NCBI GenBank assembly: GCA_002453315.1 | Contig: DKGO01000199.1 | Location: 1-64,000, forward strand | Origin: Caryophanales bacterium UBA6768 | GTDB lineage: Bacteria; Bacillota; Bacilli; Bacillales_D; Amphibacillaceae | Length of the DNA stretch: 64,000 nucleotides | Direction of reading: 5' to 3' | Shown: one piece after another, positions 8,366 to 17,351 of the stretch | Layout: every line of letters starts with the position of its first letter | Numbering within the stretch: position 1 is the first letter of the stretch | Notes under the pieces: generated by a model | Databases searched by the model: none | Told to the model about the DNA's origin: nothing | What the model saw: only the letters and a program-made list of their open reading frames with translations | Program-made: the position numbers and the translations under genes

Positions 8366-9355
8366 TTAATATATGTACATAGCTCTTGGTTTATCAGATT
8401 GGTTCATTAATTGAATCACTTGATCTAACTCTGTTTGTTTTCCTGAAAAAAACTGTTGAACATTTAAGCCAAACACGCTTAATTTTTGGCCGAAAAATGA
8501 ATCGTATTGAATTATTTGTGGGTCATCAAGTTTATAATCAGTTTCCATTGCTTCTATTGCATCTTTTAGGGAACCAACCTCATCAATAAGGCCATTTTCT
8601 TGCGCTTGTTTTCCCGTATAGACACGTCCATCCGCTAATTCACGAACAGTACTTTCATTCATCCCACGACCATCAACAATTACTTGCACAAATTCATCGT
8701 ACATCTCATCTATCATCGATTGTAAAATAGCCTCTTCCTCGCTAGTCATTTCACGGGATGGGGATAAAATATCTTTATGTTTCCCACTTTTAATAGTATT
8801 AAAATGGATGCCATAATTTTCAGCTAATTCCGCAAAATTAATACTTTCCATAATGACACCGATGGAACCAGTTAAAGTTGCCGCTTCAGCAAAAATTTTA
8901 TTAGCGGGGGCGGCAATATAATATCCCCCTGATGCTGCCGTATTCCCCATTGAAACATAAAATGGTTTATCATACTCTTCTTGAAATTCTACCAATGCCT
9001 CATGGATTTGAGCCGTTTCAACGACGGCCCCACCCGGTGAATCAACCCGGATAATCAGTCCAGATACTGTTGGATCTTCAGCTGCCTTTTCTATCATTTT
9101 TAAAAATAAAGGATGGTCATACCCCAGTCCCCACATATTTTCAGTTCCTTGAATAACACCTTCCAATTTAATAACAGCAATTCTTTCCATAAAATCGCCA
9201 TCACTAACAACATGTTCTTCAATATTCGTTGTATCAAATGCATCAGCAAAATTTTCAAAAAAACCAGATGCGACGTTCATGGCAAATCTAAATCCAATCG
9301 AAATAAAAATTAAACATGCAACTAATATTAATGCAAGCCAACGTTTTGTATTCAT
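8366..9355 (-). CDS. sppA: Signal peptide peptidase SppA
   Basis: 329 residues from ATG 9353-9355. There is one N-terminal membrane anchor (residues 5-22), then an S49 peptidase domain with IIRVDSPGGAV, the catalytic Ser142 in NTAASGGYY and the catalytic Lys192 in IKSGKHKD. The single-domain half-length form is the Bacillus type. It degrades leftover signal peptides and acts in lantibiotic resistance with YteJ. The frame is open up to 9502, but the promoter at 9383-9410 lies inside that extension, so the start must be downstream of it. Confidence 0.93.
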   Translation of the reverse strand: MNTKRWLALILVACLIFISIGFRFAMNVASGFFENFADAFDTTNIEEHVVSDGDFMERIAVIKLEGVIQGTENMWGLGYDHPLFLKMIEKAAEDPTVSGLIIRVDSPGGAVVETAQIHEALVEFQEEYDKPFYVSMGNTAASGGYYIAAPANKIFAEAATLTGSIGVIMESINFAELAENYGIHFNTIKSGKHKDILSPSREMTSEEEAILQSMIDEMYDEFVQVIVDGRGMNESTVRELADGRVYTGKQAQENGLIDEVGSLKDAIEAMETDYKLDDPQIIQYDSFFGQKLSVFGLNVQQFFSGKQTELDQVIQLMNQSDKPRAMYIY

Positions 9356-9382
9356 AAAGGTATCATCATTTCCTTCCAACCA

Positions 9383-9410
9383 ATTATAGTATACTAAAAT
9401 CGTACAACAA
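9383..9410 (-). promoter_or_regulatory. SigA-type promoter of sppA-yteJ
   Basis: On the minus strand TTGTTG (9405-9410) and TATAAT (9383-9388) are separated by 16 bp. The ATG of sppA is about 28 bp downstream. Confidence 0.65.
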
Positions 9411-9620
9411 TTAAGCATGAAATACCAATGATTTATGCTAGCAATTATATTCATAAAATTTGATTTTAGTATTATTTTATTCATATATATGATAACTTTC
9501 AAAATCAGTTTTAAACAACTTCAATCAAGCAAAATTTTACTTTAACTATCAATTCAGTAGTAAACAATAAATATTTTTAATTGTATCTATCGAACCTAGC
9601 TATTAATCAATGCACCCCAT

Positions 9621-9963
9621 CATTCAATGCCGTTGGGAACTGTTAGCGCTCCTCAGTGACCTATCCTCTTATTATTCAATGCTGTTGGGAACTGTTAGCA
9701 CTCTTCAGTGACCAATCCTCTTATCATTCATTGCTGTTGGGAACTGTTAGCTCTCTTCAGTGACCTATCCGCTTATCATTCATTGCTGTTGGGAACTGTT
9801 AGCTCTCTTCAGTGACCTATCCGCTTATCATTCATTGCTGTTAGGAACTGTTAGCACTCTTCAGTGACCTATCCGCTTATCATTCAATGCCGTTGGGAAC
9901 TGTTAGCACTCTTTAGTGACCAATCAACTTATCATTCAATGCCGTTGGGAACTGTTAGCACTT
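9621..9963. repeat. Tandem array 2: seven units, exact 52-bp period
   Basis: Copies begin (CATTCAATGC or close variants) at 9621, 9673, 9725, 9777, 9829, 9881 and 9933; every step is exactly 52 bp and the last copy is cut after about 30 bp. Shared core words are GTTGGGAACTGTTAG and AGTGACC. Dyads are short: CATT-c-AATG, AAC-t-GTT and CACT-cttc-AGTG. The array fills the space between the sppA promoter and the terminator of the CAP-domain gene. Units do not resemble those of arrays 1, 3 or 4. Confidence 0.96.
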
Positions 9964-10028
9964 CTCTAGTTAAATTAATCAAACTTTAATACTGTACGAG
10001 AAATTACATAAACAAGCAGTAGGATAAA

Positions 10029-10072
10029 TAAAAAAATCACCCAGATCAACTTTTCATGTCAACTAGGGTGAT
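10029..10072 (-). terminator. Terminator of the CAP-domain gene
   Basis: ATCACCC (10036-10042) pairs with GGGTGAT (10066-10072); on the minus strand the stem is followed by seven T and more T-rich sequence. Confidence 0.85.
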
Positions 10073-10113
10073 ATTATCAATTTAAATTATTTTGTTTAGA
10101 ATAAATGCTTTCA

Positions 10114-10887
10114 TTATTTTCCAATAAATTGTTGTGTCCAAATATTACCGTTTTCTACAAAACCAACACCGATATGTGTGAAGCTACCATTTAAAATATT
10201 CGCACGATGTCCTTCACTGTTCATCCACGCATTGACTACTTCTTCAGGTGAACGTTGCCCTTTTGCAATATTTTCACCAGCTGTTCGGTATTTTACTTGA
10301 TAAGCATCCATCATATCAAATGGTGAACCATAAACAGGGCTATTATGGGCGAAATATTGATAGTTTAACATATCACGAGATTTTTCCTTAGCGACTCTAC
10401 CTAACTCATAATCAGCCTGTAATGGTTTTAAGCCATAGGCTGCTCTTTCCTTATTTGTTAAATCAATAACACGTTTTTCAAATTCACTCACGTTTCCTAA
10501 ATCATTTGCTTCTTTACTCGTTTGATTTTCAGCTGGTTTATTCTGTTGGTTGTTTTGTTGATTTGTATTTCCATTAGCTTGATTGTTCTCTTCCTTATTA
10601 TTTTTATTAGATTGATTATTTTCCCCTTTGTTTACATCTGTTTTATTTCCAAAATAATTCGAACGATAGTTGTATCTCCAATGATGAAACCTTTTCGATT
10701 TATGACGTTCCATATATCGATGGTGATATCCATCGTGTCGTTTATAATCTTGTTTTGCTTGACGATCAACTTTTGTTGCATCATTTCCACTTGTTACACT
10801 TGCCGAAGAATTGATCGTATGTAAATAGCCTCCTCCTATCATAATGATAACAACAAAAACGGCTACTAATCTATTAAACTTACCCAT
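10114..10887 (-). CDS. Secreted CAP-domain (SCP/PR1-like) protein, YkwD-type
   Basis: 257 residues from the ATG at 10885-10887, chosen because AAGGAG lies eight bases upstream; an ATG nine bases earlier is too far from it. A signal peptide covers about residues 5-30. A low-complexity linker rich in His/Arg and then Asn/Gln/Glu/Lys follows (about 45-125). The CAP domain fills the C-terminal half (VIDLTNKERAAYGLKPL, YFAHNSPVYGSPFDM, GENIAKGQRSPEEVVNAWMNSEGHRANIL, HIGVGF). The family includes B. subtilis YkwD and spore-coat YlbC-like proteins; the biochemical role is unsettled. Confidence 0.9.
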   Translation of the reverse strand: MGKFNRLVAVFVVIIMIGGGYLHTINSSASVTSGNDATKVDRQAKQDYKRHDGYHHRYMERHKSKRFHHWRYNYRSNYFGNKTDVNKGENNQSNKNNKEENNQANGNTNQQNNQQNKPAENQTSKEANDLGNVSEFEKRVIDLTNKERAAYGLKPLQADYELGRVAKEKSRDMLNYQYFAHNSPVYGSPFDMMDAYQVKYRTAGENIAKGQRSPEEVVNAWMNSEGHRANILNGSFTHIGVGFVENGNIWTQQFIGK

Positions 10888-10896
10888 TAAATACAC

Positions 10897-11284
10897 TCCT
10901 TGTTTTTTTTGATAAATACATCATATCAGCTATTTTTTGTAACAATTAAACCAGACTTTCCCAATAGATGAATTTTTATAATATTTATGTAAAAGTTGTT
11001 GATATATAACGAGATTTTGTAAGGGAATTTCATGTAATACAAGTTTCAGTTACCATTGTTACCATATTTTACGTGAAAAAGGCTATTGACAACTTTTCAA
11101 ACATGGGCTTATATTACAAAAGTTTCAATACCGTAACATATGTATTACAGAATCTATACGCGACAAAGCCCATGCCCTCGGGCGTGGGATGATAATGTGG
11201 TAGATATACAGTCAGACCCCTTCTATTAGATAAGAAAATTTGAGAATCCGAACGCATCTTGGGAGAAAATAATTTTAAAAGTTA
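10897..11284. other. Non-coding spacer with an IS200/IS605-like end hairpin
   Basis: About 390 bp of AT-rich sequence without a gene. It should contain the promoter of the CAP-domain gene (not confidently located). The only strong structure is the hairpin at 11165-11200 listed separately. Confidence 0.6.
11165..11200 (+). mobile_element. Relic of an IS200/IS605-type right end
   Basis: CCCATGCCC (11169-11177) pairs with GGGCGTGGG (11180-11188) with one G-T pair and a very short loop, preceded by AAAG and followed by ATGATAATG. Short GC-rich hairpins of this form, next to a run like this, mark the right ends of IS200/IS605/IS1341 elements and the 3' part of the TnpB guide RNA. No tnpA or tnpB frame is nearby, so only the end remains, if the call is right. 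Confidence 0.45.
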
Positions 11285-11475
11285 TTTACATTTTTCTATT
11301 TATCTATATAATAGGGTTAGATAGGTTGAACCTATCCTTACAAAATAACTGCCTAATTTGTTTCCAATTTTATGCCAAAATTGGCCCAACAAGTAAAAGC
11401 CAGTTTAAATTAGCTTATGAGCGAAAAATCTTTTTTCGTAGAACATTAAGTTAATTTGAATTGGCTTTTTTTTAA
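11285..11475 (+). ncRNA. Candidate small RNA with own promoter and strong terminator
   Basis: A promoter with TTTACA (11285-11290), a 16-bp spacer and TATAAT (11307-11312) predicts a start near 11319. The transcript folds into three hairpins. The first is GATAGGT-tga-ACCTATC. The second is CCAATTTT-atgcc-AAAATTGG, extended across an internal loop by TTGTT/AACAA. The third is a 20-bp stem between 11397-11416 and 11448-11467, continuous if three G-U pairs are allowed, with an inner CGAAAAA/TTTTTCG hairpin. Eight T follow directly (11466-11473). No ribosome site or frame is present. I do not recognise an Rfam family; a leader of the gene at 11632 is possible but the T tract should end it. Confidence 0.65.
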
Positions 11476-11631
11476 TAATTTGTCTCTGTTCAATTTTGTT
11501 GTTGATAAAAGCATTTGTATTCACGGCCTTGAATTCAGGTATCAGGTCATTCCTACAGAATTCCCGTATTTTATATTTCCAATTTTCAAAATATAAATAG
11601 TGATACTATTTAAAAGGAAGGAGTTGAAAAA

Positions 11632-12786
11632 ATGAAAGGAGCCCTTGATGGAATCAAAATTTTAGACTTATCAAGAGTGTTAGCTGGACCGTATTGTACA
11701 ATGATATTAGGTGATTTAGGTGCTCAAGTGATTAAAGTAGAGTCTCCAACAAATGGTGACGAAACAAGAAAATGGGGACCACCATTTAAATATGACGTTA
11801 GTGCCTATTATTTAAGTGCCAATCGTAACAAGAAAAGTATCACAGTTGATTTAAAAACAACGGAAGGCATTAATACCATTAAGCAATTAGTGAAACAATC
11901 AGATGTCGTCATTAACAATTTTAAAACGGGAACAATGGAAAAATTCGGCCTCGGATATGACGAATTGGCGGAAATAAATAAAAAGATTGTTTACTGTTCT
12001 ATTACTGGATTCGGTGAAACCGGCCCATATAAAGCTTTAGCCGGATACGATTTTATTATTCAAGCGATGAGTGGATTAATGAGCATTACTGGAACAGATC
12101 AATCTGGTCCACAAAAACTCGGGATTGCCATCGTTGATGTGCTGACGGGATTATATGCAACAATAGGAATCCAAGCAGCCCTCATCGAACGAGAAACGTC
12201 ACAAAAAGGGCAAAAAATCGATTTATCGTTATATGATTCGGCTGTAAGTTCCCTTATTAATATTGGCAGTAACTACTTAATGAGTGGCAATATTCCCCAA
12301 CAATTAGGGAATACCCATGCCAACATTGTCCCCTATCAAACTTTTATTACAAAGGATGGGGAAATGGTCATTGCTGTTGGTAATGACAATCAGTTTAAAA
12401 ACTTATGTCAGCTCATCAAACGTGATGATTTATACGAAGATACCCGATTTGGGACAAATCCTGAAAGGGTAAAACACCGAAATGAATTAATTCCGCAATT
12501 GCAAACTGAATTTTTAAAAGAAGATACTTCCTATTGGAAAAAACAATGTGACAGTAGGCACATTCCTTGTGGACCAATTAATAATATCGCCGAAGTAACT
12601 GAAGACCCACAGTTAAACCATCGCGAAATGTTTATAAAAGCAGAGCATCCTACTGCTGGAACAATTAACATGATAGGCAGTCCTTTAAAATTATCAAGGA
12701 CCCCCGTATCTTATCGTCATTATCCACCAAATCACGGGGAACATAATGAAGAAGTTTTAAAAACAATGATTAAAAATGCACCATGA
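11632..12786 (+). CDS. CaiB/BaiF (class III) CoA-transferase
   Basis: 384 residues, usual family length, starting MKGALDGIKILDLSRVLAGPYC with the typical N-terminal signature. Asp169 (GIAIVDVLTG) sits where the catalytic Asp of formyl-CoA transferase lies, and the GFGETGPY and DFIIQAMSG motifs are present. Enzymes of this class move CoA between acyl groups. With the acyl-CoA dehydrogenase 38 bp downstream, the pair resembles succinyl-CoA:glutarate CoA-transferase plus glutaryl-CoA dehydrogenase, but the substrate is inferred. Ribosome site AAGGAAGGAG precedes the ATG. Confidence 0.92.
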   Translation: MKGALDGIKILDLSRVLAGPYCTMILGDLGAQVIKVESPTNGDETRKWGPPFKYDVSAYYLSANRNKKSITVDLKTTEGINTIKQLVKQSDVVINNFKTGTMEKFGLGYDELAEINKKIVYCSITGFGETGPYKALAGYDFIIQAMSGLMSITGTDQSGPQKLGIAIVDVLTGLYATIGIQAALIERETSQKGQKIDLSLYDSAVSSLINIGSNYLMSGNIPQQLGNTHANIVPYQTFITKDGEMVIAVGNDNQFKNLCQLIKRDDLYEDTRFGTNPERVKHRNELIPQLQTEFLKEDTSYWKKQCDSRHIPCGPINNIAEVTEDPQLNHREMFIKAEHPTAGTINMIGSPLKLSRTPVSYRHYPPNHGEHNEEVLKTMIKNAP

Positions 12787-12824
12787 AAGTCGCTGTGTTA
12801 AAAAAATTTTAGGAGATGATTTCA

Positions 12825-14015
12825 ATGGATTTTAATTTATCAGAGGAACAATCAATGTTACGTCAATCAGTTAGAGGTTTTGTCGACAAAGAAATTATGC
12901 CACATATTGCCGAATGGGACCGTGAAGGAAAGTTTAACCCTGCCATTATGAAACAGTTAGCAGACCTTGGTCTGATGGGGGTTTGCATTCCCGAAGAATA
13001 TGGCGGAAGTGGCATGGATTATAACTCTTTAGCCATCGTCTGTGAGGAACTGGAACGAGGGGATACTACTTTTCGTACGGCTGTCTCTGTCCATACGGGA
13101 CTAAATAGTATGTCAATCTTACAATGGGGGACAGAGGAACAAAAACAAAAATATTTAGTCCCACAAGCAAAAGGAGAAAAGGTCGCTGCCTTTGGATTAA
13201 CTGAACCGGGTGCAGGGTCTGACGTTGCTGCTATGCAAACGACAGCGGTTAAGGATGGTGATCACTACATTTTAAATGGTCAAAAAACCTGGATTTCTTT
13301 ATGTGATATGGCGGACAATTTTTTAGTATTTGCCTATACAGACAAATCGAAAAAACATCATGGGATTTCCGCATTTATCGTTGATAGAGAATGGGAAGGT
13401 TTTTCTTCTAAAGCAATTAAAGGGAAATTAGGTATCCGTGCCGGGAATACTGGTGAACTATTTTTTGACAATGTAAGAGTACCGAAAGAAAATTTACTCG
13501 GCAAAGAAGGCGAAGGATTTAAAATTGCCATGGCTTCATTAGATAATGGCAGATTTACTGTTGCTGCTGGTGCTGTTGGACAAATTATGGCATGTATTGA
13601 AGCGAGTGTTGATTATTGTCATGAGCGTGAAACATTTGGCAAACCAATTGGCCAACATCAACTCGTTCAACAAATGATTGCTAACATGGAAGCGGGTCTG
13701 CAAATGAGTCGTTTACTCGTTTATCGTGCTGGTGAACTTAAAAATGCTGGAAAACGAAATACACGGGAAACTTCCTTAGCTAAATGGCAAGCAAGCGATT
13801 TTGCGAATAAAGCAGCAGATGATGCTGTTCAAATTCATGGTGCATATGGATTTTCAAATGAATATCCTGTCGAAAGATATTTACGAAATTCAAAAGCACC
13901 AGTTATTTATGAAGGAACAAGGGAAATTCATACTGTCATGCAAGCCGAATATGTCCTAGGCTACCGTGAGGATAAACCGTTAAATAAAATGTTACCAGCC
14001 TGGGATAATAGTTAA
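12825..14015 (+). CDS. Acyl-CoA dehydrogenase (possibly glutaryl-CoA type)
   Basis: 396 residues. Flavin and substrate motifs of the family are clear: FGLTEPGAGSD, WISLCDMADNF, the C-terminal IHGAYGFSNEYPVERYLRN and IYEGTREIHT with the catalytic Glu. The region ERGDTTFRTAVSVHTGL resembles glutaryl-CoA dehydrogenases (R-x-AMSVQ-type), and the coupled CoA-transferase supports this, but butyryl- or isovaleryl-type substrates cannot be excluded. The start is the second ATG, nine bases after AGGAG; the first ATG touches the ribosome site. Confidence 0.9.
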   Translation: MDFNLSEEQSMLRQSVRGFVDKEIMPHIAEWDREGKFNPAIMKQLADLGLMGVCIPEEYGGSGMDYNSLAIVCEELERGDTTFRTAVSVHTGLNSMSILQWGTEEQKQKYLVPQAKGEKVAAFGLTEPGAGSDVAAMQTTAVKDGDHYILNGQKTWISLCDMADNFLVFAYTDKSKKHHGISAFIVDREWEGFSSKAIKGKLGIRAGNTGELFFDNVRVPKENLLGKEGEGFKIAMASLDNGRFTVAAGAVGQIMACIEASVDYCHERETFGKPIGQHQLVQQMIANMEAGLQMSRLLVYRAGELKNAGKRNTRETSLAKWQASDFANKAADDAVQIHGAYGFSNEYPVERYLRNSKAPVIYEGTREIHTVMQAEYVLGYREDKPLNKMLPAWDNS

Positions 14016-14080
14016 GTTAAAATTTTATCTTAACCGAATCAGTATCATCGCAATTTTCGACTACCCTGTTTTCCCGTAGG

Positions 14081-14123
14081 AGTTTCTGTGAAGCCAGTAT
14101 TCACAGAAACTTTACTCTTTTTG
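14081..14123 (+). terminator. Terminator after the acyl-CoA dehydrogenase
   Basis: AGTTTCTGTGAA (14081-14092) and TTCACAGAAACT (14100-14111) form a perfect 12-bp stem with a 7-base loop, followed by a T-rich tail. Confidence 0.88.
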
Positions 14124-14183
14124 TGATTAAGTACCTTGAGTTGGGGGTGCAACGGTGATTAGCTTGAATTCTCCTTCGCCGTC

Positions 14184-14756
14184 GACGCAAGAACGTCCTT
14201 AACACGGGTGATCTGCGCAAAATCTACCCCATCATCGCAAGGTGCCCACGGGTTGGAATTTCAACACCATCGTCATCAAAACCCGACGCAAGCGACTTCT
14301 CGCGTTGGAATTTCAACACTTCCATCATCAAAACCCGACGCAAGCGACTTCTCGCGTTGGAATTTCAACTCCATCTTCATCAAAATCCAACGCAAGCGAC
14401 TTCTCGCGTTGGAATTTAATCGCATCTTCAGAAAAACCCGACGCAAGGACTTCTCGCGTTGGAATTTCAACACCATCTTCAGTAAAACCCGACACAAGCG
14501 ACTTCTTGCGTTGGAATTTCAACACCATCCTCATCAAAACCCGACGCAAGGGACTTCTCGCGTTGGAATTTCAACACCATCTTCAGCAAAACCCGACGCA
14601 AGGACTTCTCGCGTTGGAATTTCAACACCATCCCCATTAAAACCCGACGCAAGAACTTCTCGCGTTGGAATTCCAACACTTCCATCATCAAAACCCGACG
14701 CAAGAAGCTCCTTGACACGGCAATCAGCCCAAAATCCACCTCGGCGTCAACACAAG
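14184..14756. repeat. Tandem array 3: nine units, about 52-bp period, with a second repeat type at each end
   Basis: Nine copies begin (GTTGGAATTT) at 14252, 14304, 14356, 14408, 14458, 14510, 14562, 14613 and 14664; steps are 52 five times, 51 twice and 50 once. Each unit has a hairpin CAAGCGA-cttc-TCGC(g)TTG and an overlapping dyad GTTGgAATTtCAAC. Differences concentrate in about ten bases between CAACAC and AAAACCC. A different unit of about 58-60 bp (GACGCAAGAA..TCCTT.ACACGG..) stands once on each side, at 14184-14241 and 14697-14756. Frames across the array are repeat artefacts. It lies between two convergent genes. Confidence 0.95.
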
Positions 14757-14804
14757 AAACACTTTGCCTAGAATCTAAAGACTTTGTCCTAACCCAAATA
14801 AAGC

Positions 14805-14850
14805 AAAATCAGCTCTGTTGCCTATCTTATTAGGGTCCAGAGCTGATTTT
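14805..14850 (-). terminator. Terminator of the DUF3870 gene
   Basis: AAAATCAGCTCTG (14805-14817) pairs perfectly with CAGAGCTGATTTT (14838-14850). The stem overlaps the stop codon of the gene at 14849. Confidence 0.88.
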
Positions 14851-15169
14851 ATTTATTTCCTTTTTCCTTTGTATATTGATATTGTTTATATAAATCTTTC
14901 AAAGCAGATTCAATAGCACTTCCAGCCTTTCCTAAATAATGACCTCGAACCTTTTCCAAAGGAAATTCAATGCCTTCTTCCAAACTATGTCCACGCAACA
15001 ATTGTTCCACGAAATACCTTGCATGTTCTGTTGCCAACGTACAGCTCGCCGATACAATCACCCCATATTTTTTATCAAGTTCCGCCGTAATCGTCAGTGT
15101 ATCATACATATTTTTAGCAGCCATTCCGGACGGAAGCCTAGAGTGACCAGCAATAAAAATCGTGTTCAT
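14849..15169 (-). CDS. DUF3870 domain protein
   Basis: 106 residues starting MNTIFIAGHSRLPSGMAA, with GVIVSASCTLATEHARYFVEQLLRGHSL and HYLGKAGSAIESALKDLYKQY. These features match the small DUF3870 family, which has no known function and is often found beside amino- or fatty-acid degradation genes. Here it lies 85 bp downstream of an IclR regulator on the same strand and faces the CoA-transferase pair. A conserved Cys (CTLATEHA) might be functional, but this is a guess. Confidence 0.8.
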   Translation of the reverse strand: MNTIFIAGHSRLPSGMAAKNMYDTLTITAELDKKYGVIVSASCTLATEHARYFVEQLLRGHSLEEGIEFPLEKVRGHYLGKAGSAIESALKDLYKQYQYTKEKGNK

Positions 15170-15254
15170 TCTATCAACTCCTTACAATTTAATGTAAATT
15201 TTTAAGGATCACTTGGTAACTTAACCTTATGAAAGTGACATTTCTATAATTTTA

Positions 15255-16013
15255 TCATTCTATGTAACCCAACTGTTGTGAAATCAACCTTGCTGTCTCT
15301 AATCCTTTTAATTTAATATTTTCTAATGCTTTTCCTTGAAAACGATTTGTCAATCCACTAATTGCTAAAGCAGCAATGACTTGTTTTTTAAAATCAAATA
15401 TAGGAAAAGAGACACCGGTTGTGTCATCATCCTGTTCACTTACACTAAATGCAAATTGATTTTCACGAATTGCTATTAGCTCTTTCCTTAAACTTTCTTT
15501 GCCAATTGGTTGTTTATCGGGAATTGTATACATGTTTGAGTGTGATAGTATTTCATTTTGTTTTTCTTCCGGCAAAAACGCTAACAATAGCTTGGGACCA
15601 GAGCCGACATATAAAGGCATTTTCCTACCTATTTGCGTATTTAGACTTAACGCCCTTCGACTATTTACTCGTTCTATATATATGGCTTCAGAACGGTTGA
15701 CAATAACTAAATGGACCACTTCATTTAAATCCTCTGCTAATTTTTCCATAAATGGTAAAGCGACATCTCTTAATTCAAGCCGTTCTGCAACTAATTCACC
15801 AAATTGTAACCATTTTAAGCCTAGTCGATAACGACTATCATGTGTTCCCGTTTTTTCCTTTTCTAATAATTGTGCCGATTCCAACGTCATTAACAGTCGG
15901 TATGCTGTAGATTTCGGAATATCAGCCATATTTGTGATTTCTTGTAATGATAATTCTTCATAATCCCGAAATAAATCTAATAACACCATCGCTTTAGCAA
16001 CACTTTGATTCAT
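15255..16013 (-). CDS. IclR-family transcriptional regulator
   Basis: 252 residues from ATG 16011-16013, chosen for the GGAGGGGGG ribosome site directly upstream; the open frame extends further without one. An N-terminal winged helix-turn-helix (about residues 1-65, SLQEITNMADIPKSTAYRLLMTL) is followed by the IclR effector domain (about 75-250), including SGPKLLLAFLPEEK and FAFSVSEQDDDTTGVSFPIFD. Such regulators bind small carboxylic acids. The likely targets are the aldehyde dehydrogenase/saccharopine dehydrogenase operon upstream and perhaps the CoA-transferase genes. Confidence 0.93.
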   Translation of the reverse strand: MNQSVAKAMVLLDLFRDYEELSLQEITNMADIPKSTAYRLLMTLESAQLLEKEKTGTHDSRYRLGLKWLQFGELVAERLELRDVALPFMEKLAEDLNEVVHLVIVNRSEAIYIERVNSRRALSLNTQIGRKMPLYVGSGPKLLLAFLPEEKQNEILSHSNMYTIPDKQPIGKESLRKELIAIRENQFAFSVSEQDDDTTGVSFPIFDFKKQVIAALAISGLTNRFQGKALENIKLKGLETARLISQQLGYIE

Positions 16014-16054
16014 GAATTTCCCCCCTCCAATTTTTGTTTGAAAGTTTGAAATTT

Positions 16055-16084
16055 CTAAAATCCCCCCCACAAATTCGTGGAGGG
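16055..16084 (-). terminator. Terminator after the saccharopine dehydrogenase-like gene
   Basis: CCCCCCAC-aaattc-GTGGaGGG; on the minus strand the stem is followed by GATTTTAG, a short T tract. It lies 68 bp after the stop at 16152. Confidence 0.6.
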
Positions 16085-16151
16085 AGATTTCAATAGTGAT
16101 TTTTAAAAAATAAATTTTATTTTCATTCAATCTGACAGTAATTTTTCAAGT

Positions 16152-17300
16152 TTATTTCACAGTTTCTACGATATTAACGCCTCTTTTAGCTAATTCCTCA
16201 ATATATTGCTTACCAGGTACAACTAATTCAGGAGGTAATACACCCCTTTTTTCAATTGTACCATTACCAATTAATTGAGCAACAATGGAAATCGTGTTGG
16301 CTGTTGCCCTAGCCATAGCCGTAACCTGTTTTTCCATATCTTTGTAAGTAACCATTTCATACTCATAAGTTGCTGTATCATTGCCCTTTTTACCCGAAAC
16401 AATGACACGTAACAATACCGCATCCTTTTCATCACCAAGTTCAACGATAGGATCTAAAACTTTTAATAACACCTCACGAGGATTTACTTTCATTCCATCG
16501 ACTTCTACTTCATAGTCTTTGCGGGTTAAATTTAAATCGACGAGCAATTTAAACTTTTCACCATGACCTTGATAACGAATCGTTTTATATTCTAACGTCT
16601 TGATGCCTGAAAAAGTTTTCAGTAATGTAGAGGTACCTCCTGAAGTATGAAAGGCTTCAAGTTCACCAAACTCATCAAATCGAATTGGCTCATTTTCAGA
16701 AAGTGAATCAATTTCAACCTCTTTACCGTCACGTAAAATGACAGATTTATCTGTATAATGATCAAATAACCCTTCCATTGAGAAAACATGCTTATATTCT
16801 AATGGTGGTTCAGGATGGGCGGGAATACCGCCAACATATAGTTTGATTGATTGAACCTCATCTAATTTACTTGCACCATAACCTGACAAAATATTAATCA
16901 TTCCAGGAGCAACACCTAAATCGGGAATAACTGTTACACCCTTTTCTTGTGCATCTTCGTGTAACAGTAATACTTTGTCCGTGATATGACCAATATGGCC
17001 GCCTAAGTCAACACTACTCACCCCTACTTTTATCGCTGTTTTTGCGACAATTTCATTAAACGAGTAAAACAAAGCATTAATAATCACATCAAATTTTTTC
17101 ATGTAATTCGCTAGATTGTCTTCATTTGATGCATCTACCTGATAGGCTGTTACCTTCTCTGATTTAAGGGAATCACATACTCGTTGAGCAAACTCAATAT
17201 TGATATCTGCCAACCCTACTTCACTTACTTGTTCACTTGATGCTAAATCTCTAGCTGCCTCTTTCCCCATTAAACCTGAACCTAATACACCTATTTTCAT
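16152..17300 (-). CDS. Saccharopine dehydrogenase-family oxidoreductase
   Basis: 382 residues from ATG 17298-17300 (GGGGGA ribosome site). The N-terminal Rossmann fold shows [28 protein letters not shown] and [15 protein letters not shown] are typical of the saccharopine dehydrogenase/homospermidine synthase superfamily, followed by the catalytic-domain insert and [17 protein letters not shown]. It is 51 bp downstream of an aldehyde dehydrogenase. Together they could convert a saccharopine-like or other lysine-derived intermediate to a semialdehyde and then an acid, feeding the CoA-transferase and dehydrogenase opposite. The precise substrate is not shown. Confidence 0.85.
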   Translation of the reverse strand: MKIGVLGSGLMGKEAARDLASSEQVSEVGLADINIEFAQRVCDSLKSEKVTAYQVDASNEDNLANYMKKFDVIINALFYSFNEIVAKTAIKVGVSSVDLGGHIGHITDKVLLLHEDAQEKGVTVIPDLGVAPGMINILSGYGASKLDEVQSIKLYVGGIPAHPEPPLEYKHVFSMEGLFDHYTDKSVILRDGKEVEIDSLSENEPIRFDEFGELEAFHTSGGTSTLLKTFSGIKTLEYKTIRYQGHGEKFKLLVDLNLTRKDYEVEVDGMKVNPREVLLKVLDPIVELGDEKDAVLLRVIVSGKKGNDTATYEYEMVTYKDMEKQVTAMARATANTISIVAQLIGNGTIEKRGVLPPELVVPGKQYIEELAKRGVNIVETVK

Positions 17301-17351
17301 TACTTTTCCCCCTTCGTTTCTAAAAAAAATCACTTGAATGAAAATAAAAAT

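Noticed and set aside
9356..9502. N-terminal extension of SppA
   Set aside because: The extension contains the promoter of the gene and no ribosome site; the proper start is the ATG at 9353-9355.
9621..9963. CRISPR array
   Set aside because: The whole 52-bp unit repeats; there is no alternation of constant repeat and unique spacer, and no cas gene is in the window. The same holds for the other three arrays.
11285..11475. T-box or known metabolite riboswitch for the CoA-transferase gene
   Set aside because: No T-box core motif or other conserved riboswitch word is visible; an independent small RNA is the simpler reading.
14208..14771. Open frames of 73-187 codons in array 3
   Set aside because: Repeat artefacts: frame shifts between 50, 51 and 52-bp steps give strings of the same residues on both strands, and there is no start context.
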